NCBI GenBank assembly: GCA_029884515.1
Contig: JAOUHR010000053.1
Location: forward strand, 1 to 9,039
Source: Gemmatimonadota bacterium
Lineage (GTDB): Bacteria > Gemmatimonadota > Gemmatimonadetes > Gemmatimonadales > Gemmatimonadaceae
Length of the DNA stretch: 9,039 bases
Direction: 5' to 3'
In this document: positions 1-6,743 of the stretch, piece after piece
Layout: each line of letters begins with the position of its first letter
How positions within the stretch are numbered: position 1 is the first letter of the stretch
Notes under the pieces: model-generated
Databases searched by the model: none
Seen by the model: only the letters and a program-made list of their open reading frames with translations
What the model was told of the DNA's origin: nothing
Program-made: the position numbers and the translations under genes

Positions 1-2
1 AG

Positions 3-50
3 CAGATCCAGACCATCCCGCCGCCGAGCAAGGGCCCTCTCGCACGTTAG
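3..50 (+). CDS. C-terminal tail of an upstream gene (partial)
   Basis: Frame 3 reads QIQTIPPPSKGPLAR and stops at TAG (48-50). In this frame 12 of 15 codons end in G or C, against about half in frame 1, which fits coding sequence in this GC-rich genome. The stop lies 9 bases before the adenosyltransferase ATG, a spacing typical of co-transcribed genes. Fifteen residues are too few to name a family. The fragment could also be noncoding, so confidence is moderate. Confidence 0.42.
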   Translation, partial: QIQTIPPPSKGPLAR

Positions 51-53
51 ATT
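48..53 (+). promoter_or_regulatory. Possible -10 element for a leaderless adenosyltransferase mRNA
   Basis: TAGATT ends 6 bases before the ATG at 60, so a transcript starting 6-7 bases downstream would begin at or next to the start codon. There is no clear -35 hexamer at 25-30 and no Shine-Dalgarno motif. The TAG is also the probable stop codon of the preceding reading frame, so the match may be chance. Confidence 0.3.
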
Positions 54-59
54 CTCGGC

Positions 60-611
60 ATGAGCACGAGGATCTACACCAAGACGGGCGACGCGGGCGA
101 CACGGGGCTCTTCGGCGGCGGCCGCGTGCCGAAGGATCACCCGCGCGTGAGCGCCTACGGCGACGTGGACGAGCTGAATGCCGTGATCGGCGTCGCACGC
201 TCGGTGGCGACCATGCCCCGGATCGACGAGGTGCTCGCCCCCGTGCAGCGTGACCTCTTCGCCCTCGGTTCGATGCTCGCCACCCCCGACCTCGAGAAGA
301 TGCACGCGCAGCTCGAGAAGGCGCGCATCGGCGACGCGCGCGTGGCCCAGCTCGAGCAGGCGATCGACGACGGCGAGGCCGAGCTCGAGCCGCTGAAGGC
401 GTTCATCATGCCCGGCGGCACGCCGAAGGCCGCGGCGCTCCACGTCGCGCGCACGGTGTGCCGCCGCGCTGAACGCTCGGTGATCCACCTGCAGCGCGAG
501 GCCGAGATCCCGCCGATCGTCATCGTCTACTTGAACCGGCTCTCCGACCTCCTCTTCGTGCTGGCCCGGGTGGCGAACCGCCGCGCCGGCGCCGGCGAGG
601 TCACCTGGTAG
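60..611 (+). CDS. Cob(I)yrinic acid a,c-diamide adenosyltransferase, PduO type
   Basis: This 183-residue protein transfers the adenosyl group of ATP to cob(I)alamin, giving coenzyme B12 for cytosolic B12-dependent enzymes. The length is normal for the trimeric PduO/MMAB-type family. Family motifs are visible in order: the N-terminal ATP loop TKTGDAGDTGLFGG (residues 7-20), YGDVDELNA (33-41), MPGG (117-120), ARTVCRRAERSV (130-141) and the C-terminal NRLSDLLFVLAR (159-170). The last two hold the conserved Arg/Glu and Asn/Asp residues of the active site. The ATG at 60 is preferred because the ATP loop follows directly. No good Shine-Dalgarno precedes it; TAGATT (48-53) ends 6 bases upstream and may be a -10 element for a leaderless transcript. 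The aroB ATG begins one base after the stop. No other B12 gene is in view. The symbol could be pduO or cobO-like, so it is left blank. Confidence 0.95.
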   Translation: MSTRIYTKTGDAGDTGLFGGGRVPKDHPRVSAYGDVDELNAVIGVARSVATMPRIDEVLAPVQRDLFALGSMLATPDLEKMHAQLEKARIGDARVAQLEQAIDDGEAELEPLKAFIMPGGTPKAAALHVARTVCRRAERSVIHLQREAEIPPIVIVYLNRLSDLLFVLARVANRRAGAGEVTW

Positions 612-612
612 C

Positions 613-1710
613 ATGAAGGGCGGCCTGAGCCTCCACGGAGCCGCCATCGAGATCGCGTCCGGCGCCCTGGACTCCCTGGGCCAGCGCATCGCGGAGCGCG
701 TGCCGGAGCACCGGGTCGCCCTCATCGCCGACCAGCACGTCGCGGCGATCTATGGCGAGCAGGCCCTCGCCGCCGTGCGCGCCGTGTCGGCCGGCGAACC
801 CCTGCTCCTCACCTTCCCGGCCGGCGAGCGGCACAAGACCCGCCACACCTGGGGCGCACTCACCGACCAGCTCGTGGCCGCCCGCTATGGGCGCGACAGC
901 GCGATCGTCGCGCTCGGCGGCGGCGTGACCGGCGACCTCGCGGGATTCGTCGCCGCGACATTCCTGCGCGGGGTGCCCCTCGTGCAAGTCCCGACCACGC
1001 TCCTCTCCATGATCGACGCCGCGATCGGCGGCAAGACCGGCGTGGACACCGCCGCGGGCAAGAACCTCGTGGGCGCCTTCCACCATCCGGCGCTCGTGCT
1101 CGTGGACCCCCGCGTGCTCGCCACCCTTCCACCCAACGAGCTGCGGTCTGGGCTGGCCGAGGCCATCAAGCACGGCGTCATCGCCGACGCGGCCTACTTC
1201 GGCTGGATCGCCGCCAACCTGCGGCAGATCCTCCACGGCGACCGGCCCGACGATGCCACCGCGCTTCAGCTCGTGCAGCGCTCGATCGAGATAAAGGTGA
1301 AGGTGGTCCGCCAGGACGAGCGGGAGAGCGGCTTGCGGAAGGTCCTCAACTTCGGGCACACCGTCGGCCACGCGATCGAGCAGGTGACGGGGTACGGCAT
1401 CGCACATGGGGACGCCGTGGCGATCGGCATGGTGGCCGAGGCGATCCTCGCCGAGCGCCTGCGGCTCGCCGAACGCGGGCTCGCGGACTCCATCGCCACC
1501 GTCTGCGACGCCGCCGGCCTTCCCGTACGGCTTCCCGAAGGCGTCAGCCCAACCGAGGTGGTCAGCGCCACGCGCACTGACAAGAAGTCGCGCGGTGGAA
1601 GGGTCGAGTACGCCCTCCCCCGGGCGCTCGGCGAGATGGCCGGCGCTGACAACGGATACGGGTTCGCCGCCACCGACGCGGACGTCCTGCGGTCAATCGA
1701 ACATTTGTGA
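613..1710 (+). CDS. aroB: 3-dehydroquinate synthase
   Basis: AroB is the second shikimate-pathway enzyme. It uses NAD+ and a divalent metal to cyclise DAHP to 3-dehydroquinate in the cytosol. At 365 residues it has the usual length. The NAD-binding and active-site core is visible: GGGVTGDLAGF (102-112), VPTTLLSMIDAAIGGKTGVD (126-145) and GKNLVGAFHHP (149-159). The metal ligands are Glu183 in GLAEAIKHG, His249 in NFGHTVGHAIE and His265 in HGDAVAIGM; the 16-residue His-His spacing matches structurally known enzymes. The C-terminal helical domain carries DKKSRGG, which contributes the basic substrate-binding residues. The ATG lies one base after the adenosyltransferase stop. A GAGG (597-600) inside that gene is a distant, weak ribosome-binding site, so translational coupling is likely. 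No other shikimate gene is adjacent. All key residues look intact. Confidence 0.97.
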   Translation: MKGGLSLHGAAIEIASGALDSLGQRIAERVPEHRVALIADQHVAAIYGEQALAAVRAVSAGEPLLLTFPAGERHKTRHTWGALTDQLVAARYGRDSAIVALGGGVTGDLAGFVAATFLRGVPLVQVPTTLLSMIDAAIGGKTGVDTAAGKNLVGAFHHPALVLVDPRVLATLPPNELRSGLAEAIKHGVIADAAYFGWIAANLRQILHGDRPDDATALQLVQRSIEIKVKVVRQDERESGLRKVLNFGHTVGHAIEQVTGYGIAHGDAVAIGMVAEAILAERLRLAERGLADSIATVCDAAGLPVRLPEGVSPTEVVSATRTDKKSRGGRVEYALPRALGEMAGADNGYGFAATDADVLRSIEHL

Positions 1711-1748
1711 GTTTTGCCAACTTGTTGTACGGCAACGAGATGGCGCTT

Positions 1749-1770
1749 TGGCGACGCCCTGGTGTCGCCA
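1749..1770 (+). terminator. Hairpin after aroB, possible terminator
   Basis: TGGCGAC (1749-1755) pairs perfectly with GTCGCCA (1764-1770) around an 8-base loop, 38 bases after the aroB stop. No clear T-run follows, only TAGTTCTT. If it terminates, it would be a weak or U-tract-independent site separating aroB from the sigma factor promoter, which starts 19 bases further on. Confidence 0.4.
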
Positions 1771-1788
1771 TGGCATAGTTCTTGGCTG

Positions 1789-1818
1789 TTGACCGTTTCC
1801 TTCCCCGTCTGCTAGCCT
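1789..1818 (+). promoter_or_regulatory. Sigma-70-type promoter of the sigma factor gene
   Basis: TTGACC (1789-1794) is followed by an 18-base spacer and TAGCCT (1813-1818). This is the best -35/-10 pair on the plus strand. It predicts a start near 1825, after the upstream in-frame ATG at 1819, so that ATG cannot be used from this promoter. It leaves a leader of about 105 nt before the ATG at 1930. The same -35 hexamer occurs in the minus-strand lipoprotein promoter. Confidence 0.62.
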
Positions 1819-1880
1819 ATGCCTCCCGGGTGCATCCGGCCTGGAAACGGTGATCCGCATCACGTCCGAGGGTGTGTTCC

Positions 1881-1900
1881 AGCGGCGGAGGTCGGCCGCT
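1881..1900 (+). promoter_or_regulatory. Leader hairpin with GGAGG in its loop
   Basis: AGCGGC (1881-1886) pairs with GCCGCT (1895-1900) around the 8-base loop GGAGGTCG. The loop contains a perfect Shine-Dalgarno core (1887-1891) that no standard start codon uses: the assigned ATG is 38 bases downstream, and the nearest in-frame candidate is an ATT at 1903. An upstream GTGAT/ATCAC hairpin also lies in this leader. A role in controlling sigma factor translation is speculative. Confidence 0.3.
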
Positions 1901-1929
1901 CCATTCAACACGCGGTCTACGGGGTGGGT

Positions 1930-2823
1930 ATGCAGCACGCGACCGAGACGAGATCGAAAGGCTACTTCCGTTCCTCACCCTCCTCCGCGTTCGACCAGTA
2001 CCTCCAGGACATCCAGAAGCTCCCGCTGATCACCGACGCCGCCGAAGAGCGGCGCCTTGCGCGCCTCGCCCAGAAGGGTGATGAAGCCGCAGCCGAGCGG
2101 CTCGTGACGGCGAACTTGCGGTTCGTGATCAGCTACGTGAAGAAGTACCAGGGCCACGGCCTCGACCTCTCCGAGCTCGTCGCCATCGGGAACGAGGGCC
2201 TCCTGAAGGCCGTCCGCAAGTTCGATCCCGACCAGGGTGTGAAGTTCATCTCCTACGCCGTGTGGTGGGTGCGCCAGGCGGTCCTCAAGGCGCTCGCCGA
2301 GCAGACCCGCTCGGTCCGCATCCCGCTCAACCAGAACTCGCAGCTCATCCGCCTGTCGCGCGCCGAGACGGTGCTGGCGCAGGTGCTCAAGCGCGACCCG
2401 ACCGACAACGAGATCGGTCGCCTCCTCGACGAGACCCCTGAACAGGTCCGCGCCTCCAAGGCGATGAGTTCCACGGAGCTCTCGCTCGACGCGCCGGTGG
2501 ATCGTTCCGACCGCGAGGCTTGCACGCTCGGCGAGCGCTTCGCCGGCGGCGACGGCGTCGAGATCGAGGAGCGAACCGACTTCAAGCTCATGCGCGAGTG
2601 CATCGACCGCGTCTTCCAGCAGTACCTGACGCCGCGCGAGCGCAAGATCCTGAACCTCTATTACGGTCTCGACGAAGGCGCCGAGGCCATGACGCTCGAG
2701 AAGATCGGCGCGCTCATGGGCGTGACGCGCGAGCGCATCCGCCAGATCCGCGAACGCGCATTCGACAAGCTGCGCACGTCCCCCGAGGGGCGGTCGCTGG
2801 CCGGGTTCTGGGCGGTCACCTGA
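1930..2823 (+). CDS. Sigma-70 family RNA polymerase sigma factor, short primary-like (no region 1.1)
   Basis: The product is a 297-residue sigma factor that directs RNA polymerase to promoters. Region 1.2 covers about residues 19-62 (FDQYLQDIQKLPLIT, then TANLRFV). Region 2 follows: core-binding LVAIGNEGLLKAVRKFDP (83-100) and the -10 melting and recognition segment VKFISYAVWWVRQAVLKALA (104-123) with RSVRIP (127-132). Region 3 is next. Region 4 carries LTPRERKILNLYYGL and the -35-recognition helix-turn-helix MGVTRERIRQIRERAFDKL near the C-terminus. There is no acidic region 1.1 and no non-conserved insertion, as in Bacteroidota primary sigmas and group 2 (RpoS-like) factors. The ATG at 1930 is chosen because the promoter predicts a start near 1825, which excludes the ATG at 1819, and the intervening residues look like leader. 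GTG 1924 is an alternative. Whether this is the primary or an alternative sigma cannot be settled here, so no symbol is given. Confidence 0.93.
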   Translation: MQHATETRSKGYFRSSPSSAFDQYLQDIQKLPLITDAAEERRLARLAQKGDEAAAERLVTANLRFVISYVKKYQGHGLDLSELVAIGNEGLLKAVRKFDPDQGVKFISYAVWWVRQAVLKALAEQTRSVRIPLNQNSQLIRLSRAETVLAQVLKRDPTDNEIGRLLDETPEQVRASKAMSSTELSLDAPVDRSDREACTLGERFAGGDGVEIEERTDFKLMRECIDRVFQQYLTPRERKILNLYYGLDEGAEAMTLEKIGALMGVTRERIRQIRERAFDKLRTSPEGRSLAGFWAVT

Positions 2824-2852
2824 CCGCCAGCGGGTAACTGCAGGTAGCAGCC

Positions 2853-2883
2853 GTCGTCGCGCGCCCGGTGAACGCGCGGCGAC
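2853..2883 (+). terminator. GC-rich hairpin after the sigma factor gene
   Basis: GTCGTCGCGCG (2853-2863) pairs with CGCGCGGCGAC (2873-2883): 11 pairs including one U-G, with a 9-base loop. It lies 30 bases after the stop codon. No U-run follows; a second, longer hairpin begins only 3 bases later. It probably contributes to transcription termination or 3'-end stability. Confidence 0.5.
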
Positions 2884-2885
2884 TG

Positions 2886-2927
2886 CGAAGGGGGTTCGGA
2901 CTCCGCGTGGAGACCGGGCCCCCTTCG
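2886..2927. terminator. 42-base hairpin between the sigma factor and glcD
   Basis: CGAAGGGGG (2886-2894) pairs perfectly with CCCCCTTCG (2919-2927). The stem continues inward through two U-G pairs, CGG/CCG, one A-A mismatch and CTCC/GGAG to a GCGT loop. That gives about 18 pairs in 42 bases. It is the strongest secondary structure in the window. No T-tract follows on either strand. It may end the sigma transcript, alone or with the hairpin at 2853-2883, and insulate the glc operon. Confidence 0.6.
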
Positions 2928-3003
2928 TGCGTCGCGCACCGCTCCCGCCAGCCGCCAAGAAGCGAGTCGCGGCGTGCGCGTCGCGCCAGGTGCGCGAGAC
3001 CCC

Positions 3004-3009
3004 TAGCTT
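3004..3009 (+). promoter_or_regulatory. -10-like element immediately before the glcD GTG (leaderless start)
   Basis: TAGCTT (3004-3009) ends 7 bases before the GTG at 3017, the position at which transcription would begin on or next to the start codon. No Shine-Dalgarno sequence lies before that GTG (the spacer is CCCGCGC). No convincing -35 hexamer is seen 17-19 bases upstream. The site supports GTG 3017 as the start of glcD and of the operon. Confidence 0.45.
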
Positions 3010-3016
3010 CCCGCGC

Positions 3017-4495
3017 GTGACCACGTCCGCGTTCCCGACCGTGGCCGATCCGGCCGCGCCGCCTGCGCCCGTCGACGTCCGCGCGCTCGCCGGCGCGCTG
3101 GCGGGCATCGTCGGCCCGTCGCACGTGCTCACCCGCGATGCCTCGCTCCTCGTCTACCGCTCTGACGGACTGCCCGGACTCGCCCGCGACCCCGCGCTCG
3201 CCGTCTTTCCCGGATCGCGCGACGAGCTCGTGGCCGTGATGCGCGCGCTGGCCGCGGTGGGCGCACCCTTCGTGGCGCGCGGTGCCGGCACCGGACTCTC
3301 GGGCGGCGCGCTCGCCGACGGCGTCACGCTGCTCGGACTCCACCGGCTGAAGCGCATCCTGGCGATCGACGCCGAGGCGCGAACCGCGACCGTCGAGCCC
3401 GGCGTGGTGAATGCCTCACTCACGAAGGCCGTCGCGCCGTTCGGGCTCCACTACGCGCCGGACCCTTCCTCGCAGACCGCGTGCACCATCGGCGGCAACA
3501 TCGCCGAGAACGCAGGCGGGCCGCACTGCCTCAAGTACGGCGTCACGCTCAACCACGTGCTGCGGGCGACCATCGTGCTCCCCGACGGGACCGTGATCCC
3601 ACTGGATCGCGGCGACGATGGCGGCTACGACCTCCTTGGCGCCTTCGTCGGGAGCGAGGGGTGTTTCGGCGTGGTGGCGGACGTGACCGTTCGGCTCACA
3701 CCCGACCCCGAGCGCGTGATCACGCTGCTCGCCGACTTCACGTCCGTGCGCGCAGCCGCCGACGCCACGTCGCGCATCATCGCGGCGGGGATCCTCCCGG
3801 CGGCGCTGGAATTGATGGACCAGGCAACCATCGAAGCGGTCGAGTCGAGCATCTACGCGGCGGGCTACCCGCGCGATGCAGCGGCCGTGCTGCTGATCGA
3901 GGTGGATGGCGCGGCCGCCGGCCTCGAGGAGGACGCCGCGGCGGTGGAGACCGAGTGCCGCGGAGCCGGCGCGCGAGGCGTGCGGGTGGCCCGCGACGCC
4001 ACCGAACGCGCACGACTCTGGCAGGGACGCAAGAAGGCGTTCGGCGCGATGGGCCGCGTCTCGCCGCATCTCGCGGTACAGGATGCGGTGGTGCCACGCA
4101 CGCAGCTCGCCGACGTGCTCGAGGAGATCCAGGTCATCGGCGCCCGGCACGGCCTGCGCGTCTGCAACGTGTTCCACGCCGGCGACGGCAACCTGCACCC
4201 GAACATCCCGTACGACGCGGGCGACCCGGAGCAGTCGCGGCACGTGCACCAGGCGATGCGCGAGATCATGGCGCGCTGCATCGCCGCCGGCGGGACGATC
4301 ACGGGTGAGCACGGCGTGGGGCTCGACAAGCTCCCGTACATGGATGCGCTCCTCACCGCCGAGACGCTCGACGCGATGTGCACGCTGCGCGATGTGTTCG
4401 ACCCGGAACGGCGGTCGAACCCCGGCAAGGTGGTGCCGGTGCGCGCGTGCAAGGAGTGGCACGGGGCGGCGTCGGTGCGAGGGGGCCAGGCGTGA
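3017..4495 (+). CDS. glcD: Glycolate dehydrogenase, FAD-linked subunit GlcD
   Basis: GlcD is the catalytic flavin subunit of the GlcDEF complex. It oxidises glycolate (often also D-lactate) to glyoxylate. Starting at GTG 3017 gives 492 residues, close to the 499 of E. coli GlcD; the GTG at 2927 would add 30 Arg/Ala/Pro-rich residues and overlap the hairpin stem. The FAD-binding PCMH domain covers about residues 60-240: VARGAGTGLSGGAL, then APDPSSQTACTIGGNIAENAGGPHCLKYG in two motif blocks, and GSEGCFGVV. The C-terminal FAD-oxidase domain shows ARLWQGRKKAFGAMGR, FHAGDGNLHPN (near 385), ITGEHGVGLDK (near 430) and the closing RRSNPGKVVP. All hallmark residues are present. It overlaps glcE by 4 bases (GTGA). 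A D-lactate dehydrogenase role is the main alternative, but adjacent glcE and glcF make glycolate more likely. Confidence 0.95.
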   Translation: MTTSAFPTVADPAAPPAPVDVRALAGALAGIVGPSHVLTRDASLLVYRSDGLPGLARDPALAVFPGSRDELVAVMRALAAVGAPFVARGAGTGLSGGALADGVTLLGLHRLKRILAIDAEARTATVEPGVVNASLTKAVAPFGLHYAPDPSSQTACTIGGNIAENAGGPHCLKYGVTLNHVLRATIVLPDGTVIPLDRGDDGGYDLLGAFVGSEGCFGVVADVTVRLTPDPERVITLLADFTSVRAAADATSRIIAAGILPAALELMDQATIEAVESSIYAAGYPRDAAAVLLIEVDGAAAGLEEDAAAVETECRGAGARGVRVARDATERARLWQGRKKAFGAMGRVSPHLAVQDAVVPRTQLADVLEEIQVIGARHGLRVCNVFHAGDGNLHPNIPYDAGDPEQSRHVHQAMREIMARCIAAGGTITGEHGVGLDKLPYMDALLTAETLDAMCTLRDVFDPERRSNPGKVVPVRACKEWHGAASVRGGQA

Positions 4496-5448
4496 GCGAC
4501 CAGCCACGCAACGTGCGTGAGCTCGCCGGCCTCGTGCGCGACGCCGCGACACGCTCCGCCGCAACGCGCGACGCGGGTCTGCGCATCGAGGGAGCAGGTA
4601 CCTGGATGGACTCTGGCCACCCCGTGCGCGCCGGTGTGACACTGAGTGTCGGAGCCATGCGCGGCATCGTCGCCTACACGCCGGCGGACCTCACGATCAC
4701 CGTGGACGCGGCGACGACGCTGGCCGAACTCGACGCCGCGACACGCGAGCATGGCCAGTGGTGTCCGCTCCTCCCCTGGGGCGATGACCGCGGCACCGTG
4801 GGCGCGACCGTCGCCACGGCGACCGCGGGCCCCTTCGCCGAGTCGCTCGGCCGCCCGCGCGACCTCGTGCTCGGCGTGGAGGCGGTGGACGGGATGGGCC
4901 GCGTGCTCGGGGCGGGTGGACGCGTGGTGAAGAACGTCGCCGGCTTCGACCTGACGCGGGCCATCACCGGCTCGTGGGGGACCCTGGCCGTCATCGCGCG
5001 GCTGCATCTGCGACTCCGATCGCGGCCCGCCGTGGACGAGAGCTGGGCGATGGTCATGGACGACGCGCGCGACACGCCCGGCGGCGTCTCGCGCAACGAC
5101 CCGGGCGCGGCGCTCCGCGAGTTCTCGCGCGGGCCGCACGCGCCGCTCGCGATGCTGGACCTCGCGCGCGAGGACGCGGCGGCGTTGGCGCTGCCGGCCG
5201 GGACGCGCGCCCTCGTCCGCATCGGCGGGAACGGCGCGTTCGTCGCGGCGTCGCGCGCCGCGCTGCAGTCGACCGCCGGCGCCACGGCCGTCGCCGTCGA
5301 ACCCGCGACCTGGGACCGCGTGCGCACGCGCCTCGCACCAGGCGACCGCGCGCTTACCTGGCGCTGGGACGCGCTCTCACGCCGGCTGCGCGAGCGATTC
5401 GACCCGGCGCGCGTGCTCAATCCGGGTCTCCTCGGGGAGGAGGGATGA
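4492..5448 (+). CDS. glcE: Glycolate dehydrogenase, FAD-binding subunit GlcE
   Basis: GlcE is the second flavin-domain subunit of the membrane-associated glycolate dehydrogenase and is required for its activity. The protein has 318 residues from GTG 4492, whose GTGA overlaps the glcD stop; a G-rich GAGGGGG (from 4479) acts as the ribosome-binding site. It is essentially a shortened PCMH-type FAD-binding protein: IEGAGTWMD near residue 32 replaces the longer GlcD loop, and LPWGDDRGTVGATVATATAG, then GRVVKNVAGFDLTRAITGSWGTLAVI from about 143, are the GlcE signature. The C-terminal half is variable and ends FDPARVLNPGLL, echoing the GlcD end. The extension upstream of 4492 lies inside glcD and is not real. 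It is a little shorter than the roughly 350-residue E. coli protein, with no sign of damage. Confidence 0.92.
   Translation: MSDQPRNVRELAGLVRDAATRSAATRDAGLRIEGAGTWMDSGHPVRAGVTLSVGAMRGIVAYTPADLTITVDAATTLAELDAATREHGQWCPLLPWGDDRGTVGATVATATAGPFAESLGRPRDLVLGVEAVDGMGRVLGAGGRVVKNVAGFDLTRAITGSWGTLAVIARLHLRLRSRPAVDESWAMVMDDARDTPGGVSRNDPGAALREFSRGPHAPLAMLDLAREDAAALALPAGTRALVRIGGNGAFVAASRAALQSTAGATAVAVEPATWDRVRTRLAPGDRALTWRWDALSRRLRERFDPARVLNPGLLGEEG
5434..5443 (+). promoter_or_regulatory. Strong purine-rich ribosome-binding site of glcF
   Basis: GGGGAGGAGG ends one base before the ATG at 5445 and overlaps the last codons of glcE. The inner GGAGG (5436-5440) leaves 4 bases to the ATG. It is the strongest Shine-Dalgarno match in the operon and supports the ATGA overlap start of glcF. 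Confidence 0.6.
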
Positions 5449-6734
5449 GCCTCGAGACCACACCCCTCGGCCGCGAGCGCGCGGGACTCGACTCGTGCGT
5501 GCACTGTGGGTTCTGCCTGCCAGCGTGCCCCACCTACCTCGCGCTCGAGGACGAGAACGACTCGCCACGCGGGCGGCTTGTTCTGATGGGAGCACTCCTC
5601 GACGGCACCGTGGAGCGTGACGACCCCGTGGTGCGCGAACATCTCGACAAGTGCCTGGGCTGCCGCGGCTGCGAGACGGCGTGCCCCAGCGGCGTGCCAT
5701 ACGGACGGCTCCTCGAGGCGGCACGCGAGACGATCACCGTGGACCGTCCGCTTCCGCTGGTCGCGCGCGTGGTGCTCGCGGTCTTTGCCAGGCCGGTGCT
5801 CCTGCGGCCCGCCCTCGCGTTCGCGCGCGCGGCGCGCGCCCTCGGCCTGCCGGCGATCGCGGTGCACCTGCTGCCGCGACGGCTCGCGATGCCGTTCGCG
5901 ATGCTCGCGTCAACGGGACGCGCCAAGGCCGGCACCGACCTGAGCGACTCGCGCGCCGCGGCGAGCCACCCGCCACCCGGTGCGCACCGCGGGACCGCGT
6001 CGCTCCTCACCGGCTGCGTGATGGAAGGCCTCTTCACCGGCGTGAACCGAGCGACCGAACGCGTGCTCGCCGTGAACGGATGGCGGATGCGCGCGGCCGC
6101 CGGCCAGACGTGCTGCGGCGCCCTGCACGCCCACGCGGGCGACGCGGACACCGCACGCGCGCTCGCGCGCCGGAACATCGCCGCGTTCGAGGCCGGCGGT
6201 GCCGACGTCGTCGTGATGAACTCCGCCGGGTGCGGCGCCATGTGCAAGGAGTACGGACATCTGCTCGCCGGAGATCCCGCATGGGCGCCGCGCGCGGCCG
6301 CCTTCGCCGCACGCGTGCGCGACGTGCACGAACTGCTCGCCGAGGCCGGCCCCCGTCCGACGTCGGGCGCGGGAGGTGTGCGAGTCGCGTACGACGCGCC
6401 CTGCCACCTGCAGCACGCGCAGCGCGTGGTGGCACCGGCGCAGGCCGTGCTCGGCGCGCTGCGCCACGTCGAGCTCGTGGCGCTGGCCGACTCCGACCAG
6501 TGCTGCGGCAGCGCCGGCATCTTCAACCTCGTGCAGCCCGACGTGGCCGAGCGCGTGCTGGCGCCGAAACTCGCGCGCATCGCGGAGTCGGGCGCGGAGG
6601 TGGTGGCCACCGGCAACCCGGGATGCCTCATGCAGATCGGCGGCGGACTGGTGCTCGACGGGAGGCGGGTCGTCACCCGGCATCCCGTGGAACTCCTCGA
6701 CGAGGGCTACGCTCGCGGGCTGGGACCGGGTTAG
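5445..6734 (+). CDS. glcF: Glycolate dehydrogenase, iron-sulfur subunit GlcF
   Basis: GlcF takes electrons from the flavin subunits and delivers them to the quinone pool at the membrane. The protein has 429 residues, starting at the ATG in the ATGA overlap with glcE. Two ferredoxin-like [4Fe-4S] motifs lie at the N-terminus: CVHCGFCLPACP (18-29) and CLGCRGCETACPSG (70-83). A hydrophobic, Arg-studded stretch (about 103-147) probably makes peripheral membrane contact. Two cysteine-rich CCG domains follow: the first from TGCVMEG to QTCCGALHAHAG, the second from APCHLQHAQR to DQCCGSAGIFNL and NPGCLMQI. All expected cysteines are present. The same architecture occurs in GlpC and heterodisulfide-reductase-like proteins, but glcD and glcE upstream make GlcF the clear call. 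The HAD gene follows after 9 bases. Confidence 0.95.
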   Translation: MSLETTPLGRERAGLDSCVHCGFCLPACPTYLALEDENDSPRGRLVLMGALLDGTVERDDPVVREHLDKCLGCRGCETACPSGVPYGRLLEAARETITVDRPLPLVARVVLAVFARPVLLRPALAFARAARALGLPAIAVHLLPRRLAMPFAMLASTGRAKAGTDLSDSRAAASHPPPGAHRGTASLLTGCVMEGLFTGVNRATERVLAVNGWRMRAAAGQTCCGALHAHAGDADTARALARRNIAAFEAGGADVVVMNSAGCGAMCKEYGHLLAGDPAWAPRAAAFAARVRDVHELLAEAGPRPTSGAGGVRVAYDAPCHLQHAQRVVAPAQAVLGALRHVELVALADSDQCCGSAGIFNLVQPDVAERVLAPKLARIAESGAEVVATGNPGCLMQIGGGLVLDGRRVVTRHPVELLDEGYARGLGPG

Positions 6735-6743
6735 GATTGGGGG

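Noticed and set aside
1819..1929. N-terminal extension of the sigma factor from ATG 1819
   Set aside because: This ATG directly abuts the -10 hexamer and lies upstream of the predicted transcription start. The 37 extra residues show no sigma-like pattern.
2927..3016. GTG 2927 as the glcD start
   Set aside because: It begins on the last base of a strong hairpin stem, has no ribosome-binding site, and adds residues not expected in GlcD.
1975..3132. 385-residue minus-strand open frame opposite the sigma factor gene
   Set aside because: Antisense shadow of the sigma factor. It also runs through the hairpin region and into glcD, with no start signal or domain.
3416..5139. Overlapping long minus-strand open frames (408 and 424 residues) opposite glcD and glcE
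   Set aside because: Compositionally odd Arg/Ala/His-rich translations with no motifs, directly opposite well-supported glc genes.
6732..6743. Leaderless internal promoter for the HAD gene
   Set aside because: TAGGAT matches the -10 pattern, but there is no -35, and the same bases give AGGA at a normal ribosome-binding distance inside a tight operon. Translation as part of the operon is the simpler explanation.
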